A stretch of DNA of 64,000 bases from Manihot esculenta (GCF_001659605.2 NC_035176.2:22197890-22261889); one strand, 5' to 3'. Shown: positions 1 to 11,830, numbered from the stretch's first letter. Numbers and translations: made by a program. The notes: generated by a model not told the origin, from the sequence alone.

Positions 1-201
1 CCCATTTTCGGTCAAGGTGAGCTCTCCGCCGTCCCTTGTTGATTTTGAGCTTCTTCCTTCGAATCTTCATGATTTTCTTATGAGTTTTCACTTGGTTTGA
101 AGATATTTGAGCAAAAGAGCAAGTTTTGAAGCTTGGAGACCAAAGAGTTGATTTCTCCCCATCTGCAAGCTAGGATCGTCTTTCCTCTCGATCTTCAAGA
201 G

Positions 202-206
202 GTAAG
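202..206 (+). promoter_or_regulatory. Conserved 5' splice donor in LTR1
   Basis: GTAAG preceded by CAAGAG. The same donor occurs at the matching place in every Tekay LTR of this window that keeps the region. Confidence 0.55.
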
Positions 207-500
207 CTTAGATCCAACCTTCCTTGTATGTTTTAAACAAGTTTTATGAAGATCTATGGGGTAGAAATGCATGTTAGGTTATTTTTGAGTTCATGGGTTT
301 ATGTTGAGTCTTTTTGAGCAATGTATGATGTTTATGTATGTTTGATGTGTTGTAGGTTGGGGTTTAGGATAGTTTGAAGCCCCTAGGAGCTTGAGTGCTT
401 GAGTTTGCATGTTGTAGAATAGGTAAATGCATGATGAAATGAGTTGGGAGGCTTTTGTGCATGTTGGAGCTGAGTTTCTGCCCCTTTGGGAGAACTCAGG

Positions 501-740
501 TTCGGCAGCCGAAGGCTCTTTCGGCCGCCGAACCTGCCTGTGGAGGGCAACTTTTGGCTGCCGAACCCTGCCCCCGAAAGTGGACTTTTGGCTCTGGAAG
601 GGAGTTTCGGCCACCGAAGGTGCCGCCGAACATGCATGAGTTTCGTCTCTGGAGGGAACCTTCGGCCGCCGAAAGTGCCGCCGAAGGTGTATGACTTTCG
701 GCTCTAGAAGGCTCTTTCGGCCGCCGAACCTGTCGCCGAA
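501..740. repeat. TTCGGC-N-GCCGAA palindrome cluster, LTR1
   Basis: A dense run of short inverted repeats of the form TTCGGC-N-GCCGAA, with variants, separated by 10-40 bp of less conserved sequence. It lies downstream of the splice donor, inside the predicted leader intron. It is CpG-rich compared with the AT-rich surroundings. Confidence 0.85.
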
Positions 741-1136
741 AGTGCCCTGTCCAGCCTTCCTTTGCATGATTTTTGTGATTGTTTTAAGGTGTTTTAGGGG
801 GTTTTTAGGGAGTATCTTAGAGTCATATTTATGTATGTTTGGTCCCTCATTTGAGTCCACCTGTGTAGGTTCAGACCCGAGGAACCAAGGACCCCAACAG
901 TGAGTCAGCTGCTTCAGTGTCTGTCAGAGCTAGCTAGAGGTGAGTGGAATAACTCTCTACGTTTTAAAGCAAATAATATAAGTTTTAGCATGATTCACGC
1001 ATCATGAATGCCATGGGATATACTAGGGTGTTTGCATTAGAATCTACGAATATGTTGCATTGCATATTATGTTGTTGATGTGGATGAATGTTGAATGATC
1101 CATTAGCCCTCATATGTTATGATATGATGATATGAT

Positions 1137-1280
1137 ATGGAAGTCCAAGCGTGCCTGCTCTACGCCCCTGGCACAATGTAAAAGAAAGTCCGGGTGTGGC
1201 CTGCACTACGCCCCCGGCATGATTGGATATGTATGTTATGCTATGGAAGTCCAGGCGTGCCTGCTCTACCCCCCTGGCAT
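1137..1280 (+). repeat. Minisatellite in LTR1
   Basis: Three imperfect copies of a unit containing GAAGTCC, a GC-rich core and CTACGCCCC-TGGCA. Each Tekay LTR here has its own version of such an array at this relative position. Confidence 0.75.
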
Positions 1281-2597
1281 GTTTATACAGTATAGAGGGC
1301 TAACTGGTGACAAGTTCATCCTTGATGTGATTTGTTTGTGCTGTGACGCATTCCATGTTATCATATGTTTTAAATACTATGTTTTATTATTCTGCTCACT
1401 GGGCTCTAGTAGCTCACCCCACTCTCTTATTTCCCCAGGTTTGCAGGTACGGGTTAGACCAGGAGGTCAGCTAGAGTAAATTTGTGGTCATGTAATAGCT
1501 AGTGGTGGACATGATAATTGTTGAAATGTAATGAATAGTATGGAATAATCATGTAATATAATGATGTTATTGAGGATTAGAGTGGTGCTTGACCCTAGTA
1601 TGTGGTTTATCCCTTTTAATACATGATCTTTCAAATGTAATGGTTTAATGATATTTTATGAAAACCAAACTTAATGTATGAATGAATGTTTCCCATTGGA
1701 GCATAGTTGAGGACTCCAATGAGGGGAATGATGTTTATGAGTTGTGCATGCACAGGTTGAGTTTGGTAATTGAATGAGAAAAGTTCAAATTTTTATGTAT
1801 GTGTTGATCATGTATGGGATTTAACAGGTTTATAGGTTTTATGTTGGGCTTGCTATGGGTCCCGGCGGCCTTAAGCCGACCCGGATCCTAGCGCCGGTAG
1901 CGGTTCTATTTTCGGATCGTTACAAGTCTTGTAACGACCCGGAAACCGAACCGCTACCAGCGTTAGGATCCAGATCGACTTAAGGTCGCTAGGACCCGTA
2001 GCAAGCCTAACATACATTCTGTACAACTAGTATAATCCCATACATGATCAAACATACACATAAAAAATTTTAACTTTTCTCTTACCAAGCTTGACCTGAG
2101 CATGCACTATACCTGTAATCATAAAAAACCCCCTTACTGGAGCGCTCATCAAATGCTCCAGTTGGGTCAACATAACATATATCAAGCTTGGTTCAACATT
2201 TCTTAATATAAAAACATTACATAAAGATCATGAGACAATGGGATTAACTAAACACTCGGGCCAAGCACAACTCTATCCATTACATTTCATTATAATATTT
2301 TACATTTTATTACACATCTTTACATTACATCATGTCCACTTCTATTCTATTACAACACATAACCATAGCCATAACCTGCTGACCTCCTGAACTATCTCTG
2401 TCCCTGCAAACCTGGGGGTTAAGGGAAAGGGGTGAGCTATAAAGCCCAGTGAGCAGAAACTATATAAAAATAAACAGTTCATTAAAACATATGCTATCAT
2501 GGAATGCATCACATCACAAACAAATCATATCAAGGATGAATTTGTCACCAATAGCCCTCTACATAGAAATCTCATATCATAACAAGTTCAGCAATAC

Positions 2598-2672
2598 TCT
2601 GTGCCAGGGGCGATACGGCCACACCTGGTCTTCTCTTACTCTGTGCCAGGGGCAATACGGCCACACCTGGTC
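2598..2672 (-). repeat. Two-copy minisatellite in LTR2
   Basis: Two copies of a ~38-bp unit containing CTCTGTGCCAGGGGC and ACACCTGGTCTT. Confidence 0.7.
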
Positions 2673-3114
2673 TTTCCATCTCATATCATATCATACATGT
2701 CATATCATATCATTTCATATCATGTCATATCATGTCATACTGAGGGCTAGAGGATCATCCAATATCCATCCACATCATCATCATCGTATTATGCAATGCA
2801 TCATATTCGTGAATTCTAATGCAAACACCCTATTACATAACATGGTATTCATGATGCATGAACATGCTTAAAACATTTGATTCATTTGTTGAACATGAAG
2901 TTCAGTTCTACTCACCTCTGGCTAGCTTTGGACTAACTTTGAAGCAGCTAACTCACTGCTGAACACCTCGTTTCCTCGGGTCCGATCCTACACAGGTGGA
3001 CTCAAATGAGGGACCAAACATACTCTAATAGGATTCTAAACATCTCCCCAAAAACCCCCTAACACATCATAAAACAATCATAGAAATCATGCAAAAGAAG
3101 GCTGAACAGGGCAC

Positions 3115-3325
3115 TTTCGGCGGCCGAAAGTCCCTCCAAAGCCGAAACTCAGCCAATTTCGGCGGCACCTTCGGCGGCCGAAAGTGGTTCCAGAGCCGAA
3201 ACTCGTGCATGTTCGGTGGCACCTTCGGCGGCCGAAACTCCCCTCCAGAGCCGAAAGTCTAACTTTCGAGGGTAGGGTTCGGCAGCCAAAACAAGCCACC
3301 ACAGGCAGGTTCGGCGGCCGAACCT
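3115..3325. repeat. TTCGGC palindrome cluster B, LTR2
   Basis: Several TTCGGCGGCCGAA-type inverted repeats. This is the downstream (intron) cluster. Confidence 0.85.
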
Positions 3326-3602
3326 GAGTTCTTCCCGAAAGGCAGAACTCAGCCTCCTCATGCACAAATAGCCTCCAAACCTTCCAAAACAACCCAAAAC
3401 CTCACATGCTCTCTCCCAAACATGCATACACACTCCCTCATGCATATAGGGCATAAACTAGCTTAAACCACCCAACAAAACATCATATAAACATACATTG
3501 AGCATAAAACCCACATAAACCTAAACATGCACATCTACCCTCACACAAGCATCAAAACTTCTTAAAACTTGCTTAAAACAAAGAAAAGGGTGTGGATCTA
3601 CA

Positions 3603-3848
3603 CTTACCTCTTGAAGATCGAGGGTTGGTGCTATCCCTAACTTGGAGATAGGAGGAAACAACTCCTTGGGTCTCCAAGCTCTCAAAACTTGATCTTAAGC
3701 TCACAACTTCAAAACCCAAGCTAAAACTTGTTAAAACTTTAAAGATTTGAAGAAAGAACATGAAATCGACCAAAGGAGGACATGAACTCACCTTAGCTCA
3801 AGAATGGGGAGAAAACTCACCCATTTTCGGTCCGAGGGGCCTTTTATA
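3603..3848 (-). promoter_or_regulatory. LTR2 core promoter to splice donor
   Basis: A minus-strand TATAAAA (3842-3848) is followed 241 nt later by a GAG|GTAAG donor (3603-3607). Both elements and their spacing recur in the other Tekay LTRs. Promoter activity is inferred. Confidence 0.6.
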
Positions 3849-3865
3849 GGTGGCCGGTCAACTAC

Positions 3866-4085
3866 CTTCGGCGGCCTAAGCTGCTTCCACAACTTCACCA
3901 CCTTCGGCAGTCTAACGTGCCCCCTAAACTATCCCATGTTCGACGGCCGAACTTGAGGTTCGACGGCCGAACTTGAGGTTCGACGGCCGAACCTGGTTTC
4001 TTCCCTCAAAACCTTCGGAGGCCTAAAGCACTCCCGAAACAGCTCCATGTTCGGCGGCCGAACTTGAGGTTCGGTGGCCGAACCT
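3866..4085. repeat. TTCGGC palindrome cluster A, LTR2
   Basis: Inverted repeats just upstream of the TATA box in LTR orientation. They include three near-identical tandem GACGGCCGAAC-type units. Confidence 0.8.
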
Positions 4086-4289
4086 GGGTCCTTCCTCCTT
4101 GGCCTATTCTTTTCAAAACTCATTTATTTTTCATTTAAAACCATAAAATCATGTGAAAACATTTTAAAACACACTTTACCCTTCTATAAGACTCTGGCAT
4201 GTTTAGAATTTCATATTCCAATGGAGATTCTACCGGAAGGTAGGGATTCTGATGTCGGAATCTAGCCGGGTATTACAAGTCTTAATGAG

Positions 4290-5189
4290 GTGATGAAGAC
4301 TTTGCAAAGCCTCCAACAGCAGATGGACCAAATGGCCACCCCAATGAACAAGCTTGAATCTCAGTGGGAGTTGCCATTGCAAACAGAGGTGGATCCCAAA
4401 CAAATTGTAAGTGCAACCATGTTAAGAAGTGAGGAAGAACTTCAAGATGTAGAGGCTGATGATGGAATTTCACAAGTACATGAACAAGCTGCTGAAGAAA
4501 CACAACTAGAAAACTGTTTATCCAAACAAACTAATCAAACAAAACCTGTTGATAGTTTAGATATCGTTGATTGTATGAGCCAAGAAATTTTTTATATGAA
4601 TCAAGATGATATGCTAAACAATGATTTTTGCAGGAAGGCTAGCCAAAAAGATGAAGAAAGCCAAAAAGAGCCAAAACTGAAAGCAAAAGCCCACTGCATT
4701 CCGTAGATGGACCAAACGCAGATTGACCATGCACAAAAAGAGAAGGAATCGCAGAACCAGACGCCTCTTCAGCTTCCATCGCAGGCATCCTTTCAACTTC
4801 CATCGCAGTCTCTTCAGCTCACCACACATCCAACGCAGACAGGTCTTATGCACAAGGAACAGATGGAATTCCAAGCGCCCAAACCAAATGAACATGTGGA
4901 TCAATGCCTGCCCAAACCACTGGATAAGGTAGAATTTATTTTGCCTGAATTCAGGACCAAATTGCAGCTAGCCATGGAGAAACATGAATTGGAGTTCAAA
5001 GTACTACCCAATCACCTCAAAAATGCAAACATAAGGGCTAGAGGCACACCTCACCTGAAAGAGGAGAAGCTAATCATGTTACTTCATGAGTATATGAAAG
5101 AAATAGGATGGGTTATGACCAAATCAAAAGGAGTGCTACACTTTTTACTTAATTCAGTTGGGACCCTTTTTCCTCCCCCAATTACTTGA
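4290..5189 (+). pseudogene. Athila-type Gag C-terminus joined to an RT-entry remnant
   Basis: One reading frame with a single in-frame TAG at 4704-4706, followed at once by ATG. The first part has the coiled-coil-like MDQMATPMNKLESQ stretch and a TMLRSEEE motif, which I take as a relative of the Athila Gag/Pol boundary motif ITLRSGKE. The second part is a Gln/Pro-rich linker and then DKVEFILPEF...LPNHLKNAN...EEKLIMLLHEYMKEIGWVM. That resembles the conserved entry to Athila RT (LPxHLKYxFL...EEKLLxVLxxHKxAIGW). It stops before any catalytic RT motif. Copy E has the same fusion, so this is a family feature. Expression is unknown. Confidence 0.6.
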
Positions 5190-6236
5190 GCCTTAATCAA
5201 GTGGAGAAGGTCCAGCCCGTGACCTTAACAAGGGCGCACCACACAAACCACACCAAGGGAGTACTCAGTTTACTTTGAACTTTAATATTTTCAATACATT
5301 GAGGACAATACATGAATTAGGTGTGGGGGTGCATATCTCTGAACTTTTATTTTCAGTCACTTTTGCTTTCAGTTTTAGTTTGAATAGCCACAGTTTGAAT
5401 TTTTTTTTTCATTTTTGTTATTTTTGCTTTCAATAATACACACACATTTAGCCACAGTTTTTTCTTTTGTGTTTTGATTTGCTCTACTCAAACTCATAGA
5501 CTATGTTGGATGAGTTTTCTTTCCATGACCCTATTGATGTGATGACTCTTTAAACTTATCTTCAATCAATTGCAGTGAGTTGTATTCATGTTTGGGAATT
5601 GCCTTTTGAATTGAATCTTTGAGCAAGCCATGGTGAAAAGTATATTGATGACACTCATTAAAGAGAATAAATTGAAAGATGTGTGAATGAACTTAACATG
5701 ACTTATTTTAGCAATTGGTGTTGATTTGCCCAAATCATTGAGAAAGAAAATTCAGCAATGGCATAGACTTCAAAAGCGCAAATTGAAATCTATTTCAATG
5801 GTCAAAAGACTATGAACAGAGCTATTAGCCACTTGGAGAGGTGACCAACTGAGTAATTGGGAGTGGGTATCACCAATATGTACCTTCACGTCAAAAGGTT
5901 GGGGACCTTTTCAAGCAAAACTTAAGTGCAAAAGGCTGAATATAGTACTTCAAGGTAAGGGCAAATCACTCTGAAAGCTAGAAAGGGTCTTTATTGAACA
6001 ATCATATGTGCATGTATAATCTCTCTCTTGAGGAAAATAAATACTAGCCATGGTAGGTAAAGGGAAACAAGGAAAGAAGGTGAGTAACCCTGATGCGTAT
6101 ATTCTTCACTGCAATGATTCAAAATAGGGGTTTAGAGTAAGAGCTTAAGTGGAAATAAGGATCAAGTAGCAAAGAGAGCTTGTTTAACTATGTTTATTTG
6201 CTTGAGGACAAGCAAAAAGCTAGATGTAGGGGTATT
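5190..6236 (+). other. Non-coding 3' internal region of copy D, ending in the polypurine tract
   Basis: No ORF. It contains the Athila-like GAGGACAATACATGAATTAGG/TGTGGGGG signature (two abutting pieces near 5301) and ends with the PPT-like AGATGTAGGGG just before the 3' LTR. The same sequence occurs in copy E, where a solo LTR interrupts it; copy D shows the empty site near 6010. Confidence 0.65.
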
Positions 6237-7780
6237 TGATAGAGCATATTTTAGACCATTTTATCATGATGTTATTGATGTTTATTTACATCTTTTCTGC
6301 CTAATTTTGTGGTTTTGATCTTATTTTGCAAAAGATAGGTGTAAAGAGACAATCTGGTGAAAATGCTCTTAAAACTACCAAAAAGTGCCGAATATGGAAA
6401 GTGCCAAATATGGAAAGTTTCAAATAAGAAAAGTGTCAAATAAGGAAAGTGCATAAGCAAAAACAGATAAGGAAAGCACAGTCAGCAGATTATTTGAAAT
6501 TCAAATTGCAGATCTTTCTTTCCTTGTTTAAAGATGTGCAGACACCTCAGCAGTCAATTCTTCCTATTAAGGAAGCGAGATCTCAAGAAGATGCACTTGC
6601 CTCTCATGTATTTAGTATTCAAAATTTGAAATTCAAAAGAAGGCTCCACCTAAAAAGGAAAGTTTGGACAGCACCTCTTCTCTTCTGCAAACCCTAGCCG
6701 CACGCCACACCTATTCTGAAGACAAGCGCGCGCCTCATTCCTTCTGAAAGCCTTGCCGCATGCCTCCTTCCTTTTCAGACACAACTTGGGCAGCAAGCAG
6801 CCTCTTGGGCAGCAAGTAAGGACCTAGGGCAACACTTTGAACTATAAAAAAACACATAAGGAGCCTCCCTATGCTTTTTCAATACCCCTTTAGACACACC
6901 TACGGGATTGCAAGTGACCACATCTCTTCTTCATCTCTTTCTTTATTTTTGGTTTTGTTTCAGCCATGAATGGCTGAAACCTTTTATTCTAGTTGAAGAT
7001 TAGGTGATACTTTGGTTGTTTTATGGATTGGGAGATCTGAACATACATTGTTCAACTTTTGCTTATTCAATATTTATGCAATTTCATGCTTGATTCTATT
7101 ATTGCTTTGTTATTTTGATCAATGTGGCTAGTTGATTCTTCATTGCAAGGTGATATATTGTTAGTTTGAATAGTTTTAAGTCCGTAATTGCTTGGATTTT
7201 TCAAACAAAAGGACACTTGGTGTAAAAACTAAGGAAATTGCATGATCTAGCGATATCTCCATGCGTTTGGATAGCTAGAATTAGATCTCTCTATTTCTTA
7301 ATGCAATTGACAGTTGTTTTGATGCCTAAGGTCCAAGGACGTTCCTTGGCAACTTGTTGATTAGTGATTAGTTATAGGACGTTCCCTAATTAATTTATGC
7401 TTAAGGAGAGACATGGTGGGGAGAAGCGTCTTCCATCGACATAACTAATTTATTGAATCAAACAAAGGAACCTAAGTATCAATAATCAATCCCAATAACT
7501 GAAGTGGATTCAATTCTTCAACTAGATCTTTTCTCATATTTGAATCCCTTTATTTTATTGTTTGCTTTACTTTATTGTTTTCAGTAGTAGTTTAATTGAA
7601 TCAATCTTAAAACTCCCCCTTTTACTTTTATTGTCAATTTATTTGCTTTCAGTTTATTTTCTTGATCTTGATAAAGAAGATAGGTAAGTTATCAATTCCC
7701 TGTGGATTCGATCCTTTCACCACTATCTACAATTGTAAGATTGTTGTAACCAGAAAGGTTATTTTTGACCGGTTTCGACA
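6237..7780 (+). mobile_element. 3' LTR of Athila-derived copy D
   Basis: It begins TGATAGAGCATATTTTAG, as do both LTRs of copy E, and ends near TTCGACA. The exact right end is uncertain because the following ACCG is also present after the copy E 5' LTR. It contains a region with ACTATAAAAAAACAC that may be the TATA box near 6841. Length is about 1.54 kb; the copy E 5' LTR is longer because of a local repeat expansion. Confidence 0.8.
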
Positions 7781-7790
7781 ACCGACTGTC

Positions 7791-8140
7791 AGAAGGGTTG
7801 ATAAATTTAAAGAATTTATTTTAAAAGATCGAAAGGAATTTAAAGGTTAAACATATTTAAAATTTAAAATGTAAAAAACTGATTAAAGAACAAAGAAAGA
7901 AGATGGAGAAGAGAGGAACATAATAATAGTATATTGGCTACATTTTGATCGCATTATATTATTGAATTTAACTAGCCTATTTATAATAAAACAAATAACA
8001 AAATAATCTATTTGATAAGGATGATTATACCCATAAAATTTAAACAATTTACTATATTATAGTATATGATTTTATGAAAAGAAATAAACATTCAAAAATT
8101 TTTTAAAAAAATACTTAAATTCAATTTTCAACTGTATGTT
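7791..8140. repeat. AT-rich repeat, left copy (L)
   Basis: About 350 bp similar to 22363-22680 on the far side of the CRM-like element, for example GATCGAAA(G/A)GAA and TTAAAGGTTAAACATATTTAAAA. It ends exactly where the CRM-like 5' LTR starts. No coding content. Confidence 0.7.
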
Positions 8141-8548
8141 TGACATGGAGCAACTAGCCTTGGACTATACGGTAGATTTGGACCAGTCCTAACTTTTGCT
8201 GCCGACATCCGATAGAGACCCACAAAGCTTTTCGAAAAGGGAATTTCGAGACGCTCGACTTTCAAAAGTGTGATATGTCACAAAGTTCGATATGGAAATT
8301 CTATCATTTAGGGGGTTAATTTTGCATTTTAATTATTTTTTGGATATTTTGGGTATTTTCATAATTTTGCTTATTAAGATTTTGTTTCTATTATAAATAG
8401 CCTCCTTTGGTTATTAGGAACTCACTTTTTTAATCTTTGAGGAATTTCAATAAGACTTTTAGTCTTTTAACCTATCTTTTCTCTTATTTTGTCTTAGCCA
8501 AACGATATTAGTTAAAACTCCTGACGGAGTCTAAATAGTCCTTTATCA
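8141..8548 (+). mobile_element. 5' LTR of the CRM-like element
   Basis: Starts TGACATGG and ends CTTTATCA, two bases before the primer-binding site. Its first ~100 bp contain the same sequence that codes for the C-terminus of Pol in the 3' copy. A TATAAATAGC box lies near 8393. Confidence 0.75.
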
Positions 8549-8550
8549 GA

Positions 8551-8563
8551 TTGATATCAGAGC
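8551..8563 (+). promoter_or_regulatory. Primer-binding site (initiator tRNA-Met)
   Basis: TTGATATCAGAGC differs at one position from the usual TGGTATCAGAGC core. It lies 2 bases after the LTR. Confidence 0.7.
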
Positions 8564-8574
8564 AAAGTTCGACT

Positions 8575-9725
8575 ATGGCAGATAACCAAGAGGCGTGACT
8601 TGCTATGATTGAGGCATGTTTGGCAAAATTGAGGGAGATGATCGGATAGCTGACCCTACAGCAGAGACTCCACTAACCTGCCACCACTGCACACCCCCAG
8701 CCAGTCGCCAATCCTGTGCCTGCAAATCTCCATCAGAATTATTAGGAAGGTTACAAGATCAAGATAGACCTTCAAAAATTTTTTGGTTCACTGGATGTGA
8801 AATCTGTTCTTGATTGACTAGCAGAGGTTGAACGTTTTTTCGAAGTTATGAACGTGGAAGAGGATCACAAAGTTTCGATTGGGCCTATAAGTTAAAAGGG
8901 GGTGCAGCAGCCTGGTGGAATTCAATTCAAAATGAACGCTATCGGAGGAGGCTGGAACCCATATGAAACTGGGTGTTGATGAAGTAGATGATTGAACAAC
9001 GGTTCTTACCTAGCGATCACGCTTAGGTTTTATATAACCGGTATCATGACTGGGTACAAGGGAACCGAAGGGTGGATGAATATACCAAAGAGTTTTTGAG
9101 GTTGTAGGCGAGGTGTGAAAACTGTGAGAATGAAGCCCAGCAGGTTGCTCATTATCAAAGGAGCCTGAATCACAAAATTCATTGTATGATGGGAGTAGCT
9201 GCGATTTTTACCTTGGTAGATGCTATTGAGATGGCAAAAAGGGCATAAGAGTGTGTTGATTGGCAGCCACAACAGTAGTATAATCAGAGTTTCAATTATA
9301 GAAATTCTAGCTCGATAGGGACACAACAGTATAGAGGCAATTACAGCGAGCAGCCTTCTAAGGTTGTAAATTCTAGCAATCCTCAGAATACTATGGAAGA
9401 AAGGAGAGACAATAAGGAAAAGGCAGTCACCACTACATCAAACAAAGGAGGCAAAACTAATCCTTATCAGAAGCCAATAGGAGACATATGTTACCGCTGC
9501 AGGCAACTTGGTCATCGATCAAATAATTGTCCTGAAAGTAGAGGAGTTAACAGTGATCTCCGACAGGTTAATATAGTTGAGCAGGTGGCCAAAAATGATG
9601 AGGAAGTGGATGACGATGACAGATCTATTGCTGGTTCTGAAGATGGAGAGGTCACCTACGTAGTAAAGAAAATCTTATGCTCAACAAAACAGGAGGATGA
9701 GATGCAAAGGAGGAAGATTTTCTAG
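8575..9725 (+). pseudogene. CRM-like gag remnant
   Basis: Gag packages the element RNA. The frame starts at the ATG 11 nt after the PBS but meets stops almost at once. Shifted frames still show typical Gag text such as IDLQKF.GSLDV, LAEVERFFEVMNVEEDHKV and GVAAIFTLVDAIEMAKR. The last part, from 9393, is open for 110 codons and holds a CCHC zinc knuckle, CYRCRQLGHRSNNC. I count several nonsense changes and probable frameshifts, so it is non-functional. Confidence 0.8.
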
Positions 9726-11830
9726 GCAAAGTGTCGAGTAGGAGAGGCAATTTGCAGGCTAATTATAGATAGCTGCAGTTGTGAGAATCTAATAGCTAAG
9801 CAATTGGTGAAAAAATTACAGTTGCCTACACAGCCGCACCCTACGCCATACAAAGTCGGATGGATTAAGGAAGGTCCGACAATTGAGGTCAACAAAATCT
9901 ACAGCATGCCTATCTCAATCGGTAAATCTTATACTGAACCTATTAATTGTGATGTTGTGGATATGGATTGGTGTGGAATTTTGCTAGGTCACCCTTGGCA
10001 ATTCGATGTTGATACTTTGCATAAGGAGAATGAGAATTCATACATGTTCATGTGGAATCAAAAGAAGATTACTATCTTGCCTTTCGGTTCTGCGAAACAT
10101 TCTAAAGTGGAAGGGAAGAATGTTGTTGCTGGTTTCACGGGAGTGCAGAGGCTATCAGGTGCAGTTGAGAAATCTGGATGCACACTGGCTTTATTGGTGA
10201 GAGAAAAAGGTACAATGGAGGATGCACCATCTTTACCACCACTCGTCAAAGAGCTGTTGAAGGAATTTCCTAAGATAGTGGAGGAATCATCTAAGCTTCC
10301 ACCTTTGTGGGATATCCAACATCAGATTGATCTCATTCCTGGATCAAAATTACCGAATCTGCCTCATTACAAGATGAGTCCAAAGGAGAGTGAAATCCTC
10401 CAAGAACAGGTTGAAGAATTACTGAAGCAGGGGCATATTCAGGAGAGCATTAGCCCCTATGGACTACCTGCCCTACTAGTTCCAAAGAAAGATAGGACTT
10501 GGAGAATGTGTGTGGATAGCAAGGCCATCAACAAAATTACAGTTCAGTATCGATTTCCTATTCCATGATTGGATGACATGCTGGATCAGCTATCCGAGTC
10601 TAAAGTCTTTTCTAAAATCGACCTTAAAAGTAGTTGTCACCAAGTTTGGATCAAGGAGGGAGATGAATGGAAGACTGCCTTCAAGACTAAGGAAGGCTTG
10701 TATGAGTGGCTGGTTATGCCCTTTGGTTTGACAAATGCACCTAGCACTTTTATGCGACTCATGAACCAGGTTTTTCTTCCTTTCTTACGCAAATTTGTGG
10801 TTGTTTATTTTGATGACATCTTGATTTTTAGTCGTAGCTAAGAAGAATATTTACAACATCTCCGTCAAGTCATGATAGCCTTGTAAGAAAGTGAGCTGGT
10901 TATTAATCTTAAGAAATGCATTTATATGATAGAACGCGTTCTATTCCTGGGGTTTGTTGTTAGTGCAGAAGGGATACATGTTGATGAGAATAAGGTAAAA
11001 GCAATACAGAATTGGCCCATCCCCAAAACTATTTATGAGGTTCGCAGCTTTTATGGCCTTGCTACTTTCTGTTGACAGTTTATCAGAAATTTCAGTAGCA
11101 TCGTTGCCCCTATCACAGATTGCTTGAAGAAATAGAGAGTGCAGAAATTTGCATGGACTGAAGCTGCCAACAAGAGCTTTGAAGAAATTAAAGATAAGCT
11201 TACTTCTGCCCCTATTCTTGCTCTACCCGATTTTGATAAACTGTTTGAGGTTGAATGTGATGCTTGTGGAGTTGGGATTGGTGGAGTGTTGTCACAGTCT
11301 AAAAGGCCTATTGCCTTCTTTAGTGAGAAACTGAATGAAGCTAGAAAGAAGTGGTATACTTATGAGCACGAGCTATATGCAGTATTATGGGCTTTTAAAA
11401 CTTGAGAGCAGTATTTGATGGGGCGAGAGTTTATTATTTACACAGATCATCAATCTTTGATCCATTTTAAAACTAAAAAACATGTGAATAAAATGAATGC
11501 TCGATGAGCAGCTTACTTTGGAGCCTTTCATTATGTCATCAAACATAAGGCTGGCTATAGTAATAAGGTGGCAGATTCTTTGAATAGGAGGGCTGCTCTG
11601 TTGATTACAATTAATCAGGAGGTTGTGGGTTTTGAATTCCTGAAGGATTTTTATGCTACAGATGATGACTTTGCTGATATATAGGCTAGAGTCTAGACTC
11701 ACCAACCTGCTGATGGGTTCTTGGTACATGATAGCTTTCTTTTTAAGGAGAACAGGTTATGCATTCCTTGATCTTCTTTGCGGAAAAAGCTGATTCGGAA
11801 GGTCCATGGAGGAGGTTTGAGTGGTCATTT
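9726..11830 (+). pseudogene. CRM-like pol remnant: protease, RT, RNase H, start of integrase
   Basis: A protease-like IIDSCSCENLIAK has Cys where the catalytic DSG/DTG Gly should be. The open stretch from 9804 runs through RT entry motifs (SPYGLPALLVPKKD, RMCVDS) and ends at a TGA in place of the Arg in PIPRLDD. RT continues with [21 protein letters not shown] and the catalytic YFDDILIF. RNase H shows [15 protein letters not shown] and TDHQSL. Stops occur at several positions. The segment ends inside the integrase zinc-binding motif at GGGLSGHF, where Tekay-2 inserted. Confidence 0.85.

Larger units (their letters stand above)
1..1924 (+). mobile_element. Tekay-type LTR (LTR1), left end outside the window
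   Basis: This is the right part of a long terminal repeat. It ends in GTTACA, and its last 80 bases match the ends of the other Tekay LTRs here. Alignment with the LTR beginning at 32837 puts the first window base about 400 bp inside the LTR, so the TATA region is missing. It carries the conserved splice donor near 202, a TTCGGC palindrome cluster and a three-copy minisatellite. The next 5 bases, AGTCT, are also the left target duplication of the inverted LTR that follows. It could be a solo LTR or the 3' LTR of an element lying to the left; the window cannot tell. Confidence 0.88.
1930..4277 (-). mobile_element. Solo Tekay-type LTR (LTR2)
   Basis: This 2348-bp LTR lies in minus orientation. 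In window direction it begins TGTAACGACC and ends GGGTATTACA, so it has TG...CA ends. It is flanked by perfect 5-bp target duplications, AGTCT at 1925-1929 and 4278-4282. No internal region is attached, which fits a solo LTR left by LTR-LTR recombination. It contains both palindrome clusters, a minus-strand TATA box and the splice donor. It lies tail to tail with LTR1 across only the 5-bp duplication. The flanking sequence on the right is the Athila-derived element. Confidence 0.93.
4278..7780 (+). mobile_element. Athila-derived non-autonomous LTR element, copy D (right part)
   Basis: This is the 3' half of an element whose other copy (E, from 48941) is complete enough to define its structure. 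Visible here are the end of a Gag-like ORF, a short remnant of the RT entry region, about 1 kb of non-coding sequence and a 3' LTR. Copy E has a primer-binding site matching tRNA-Asp, as in the Athila lineage. Protease, most of RT, RNase H and integrase are absent, so the element would depend on another element's proteins. The left part is cut off by the LTR insertions at 1-4277. Confidence 0.78.

Noticed and set aside
291..860. Arg/Pro/Ser-rich ORFs over the TTCGGC clusters, on both strands and in many LTRs
   Set aside because: They arise from the CpG-rich palindromic motif, which lacks stops in several frames. They lie inside LTRs and are not conserved in frame.
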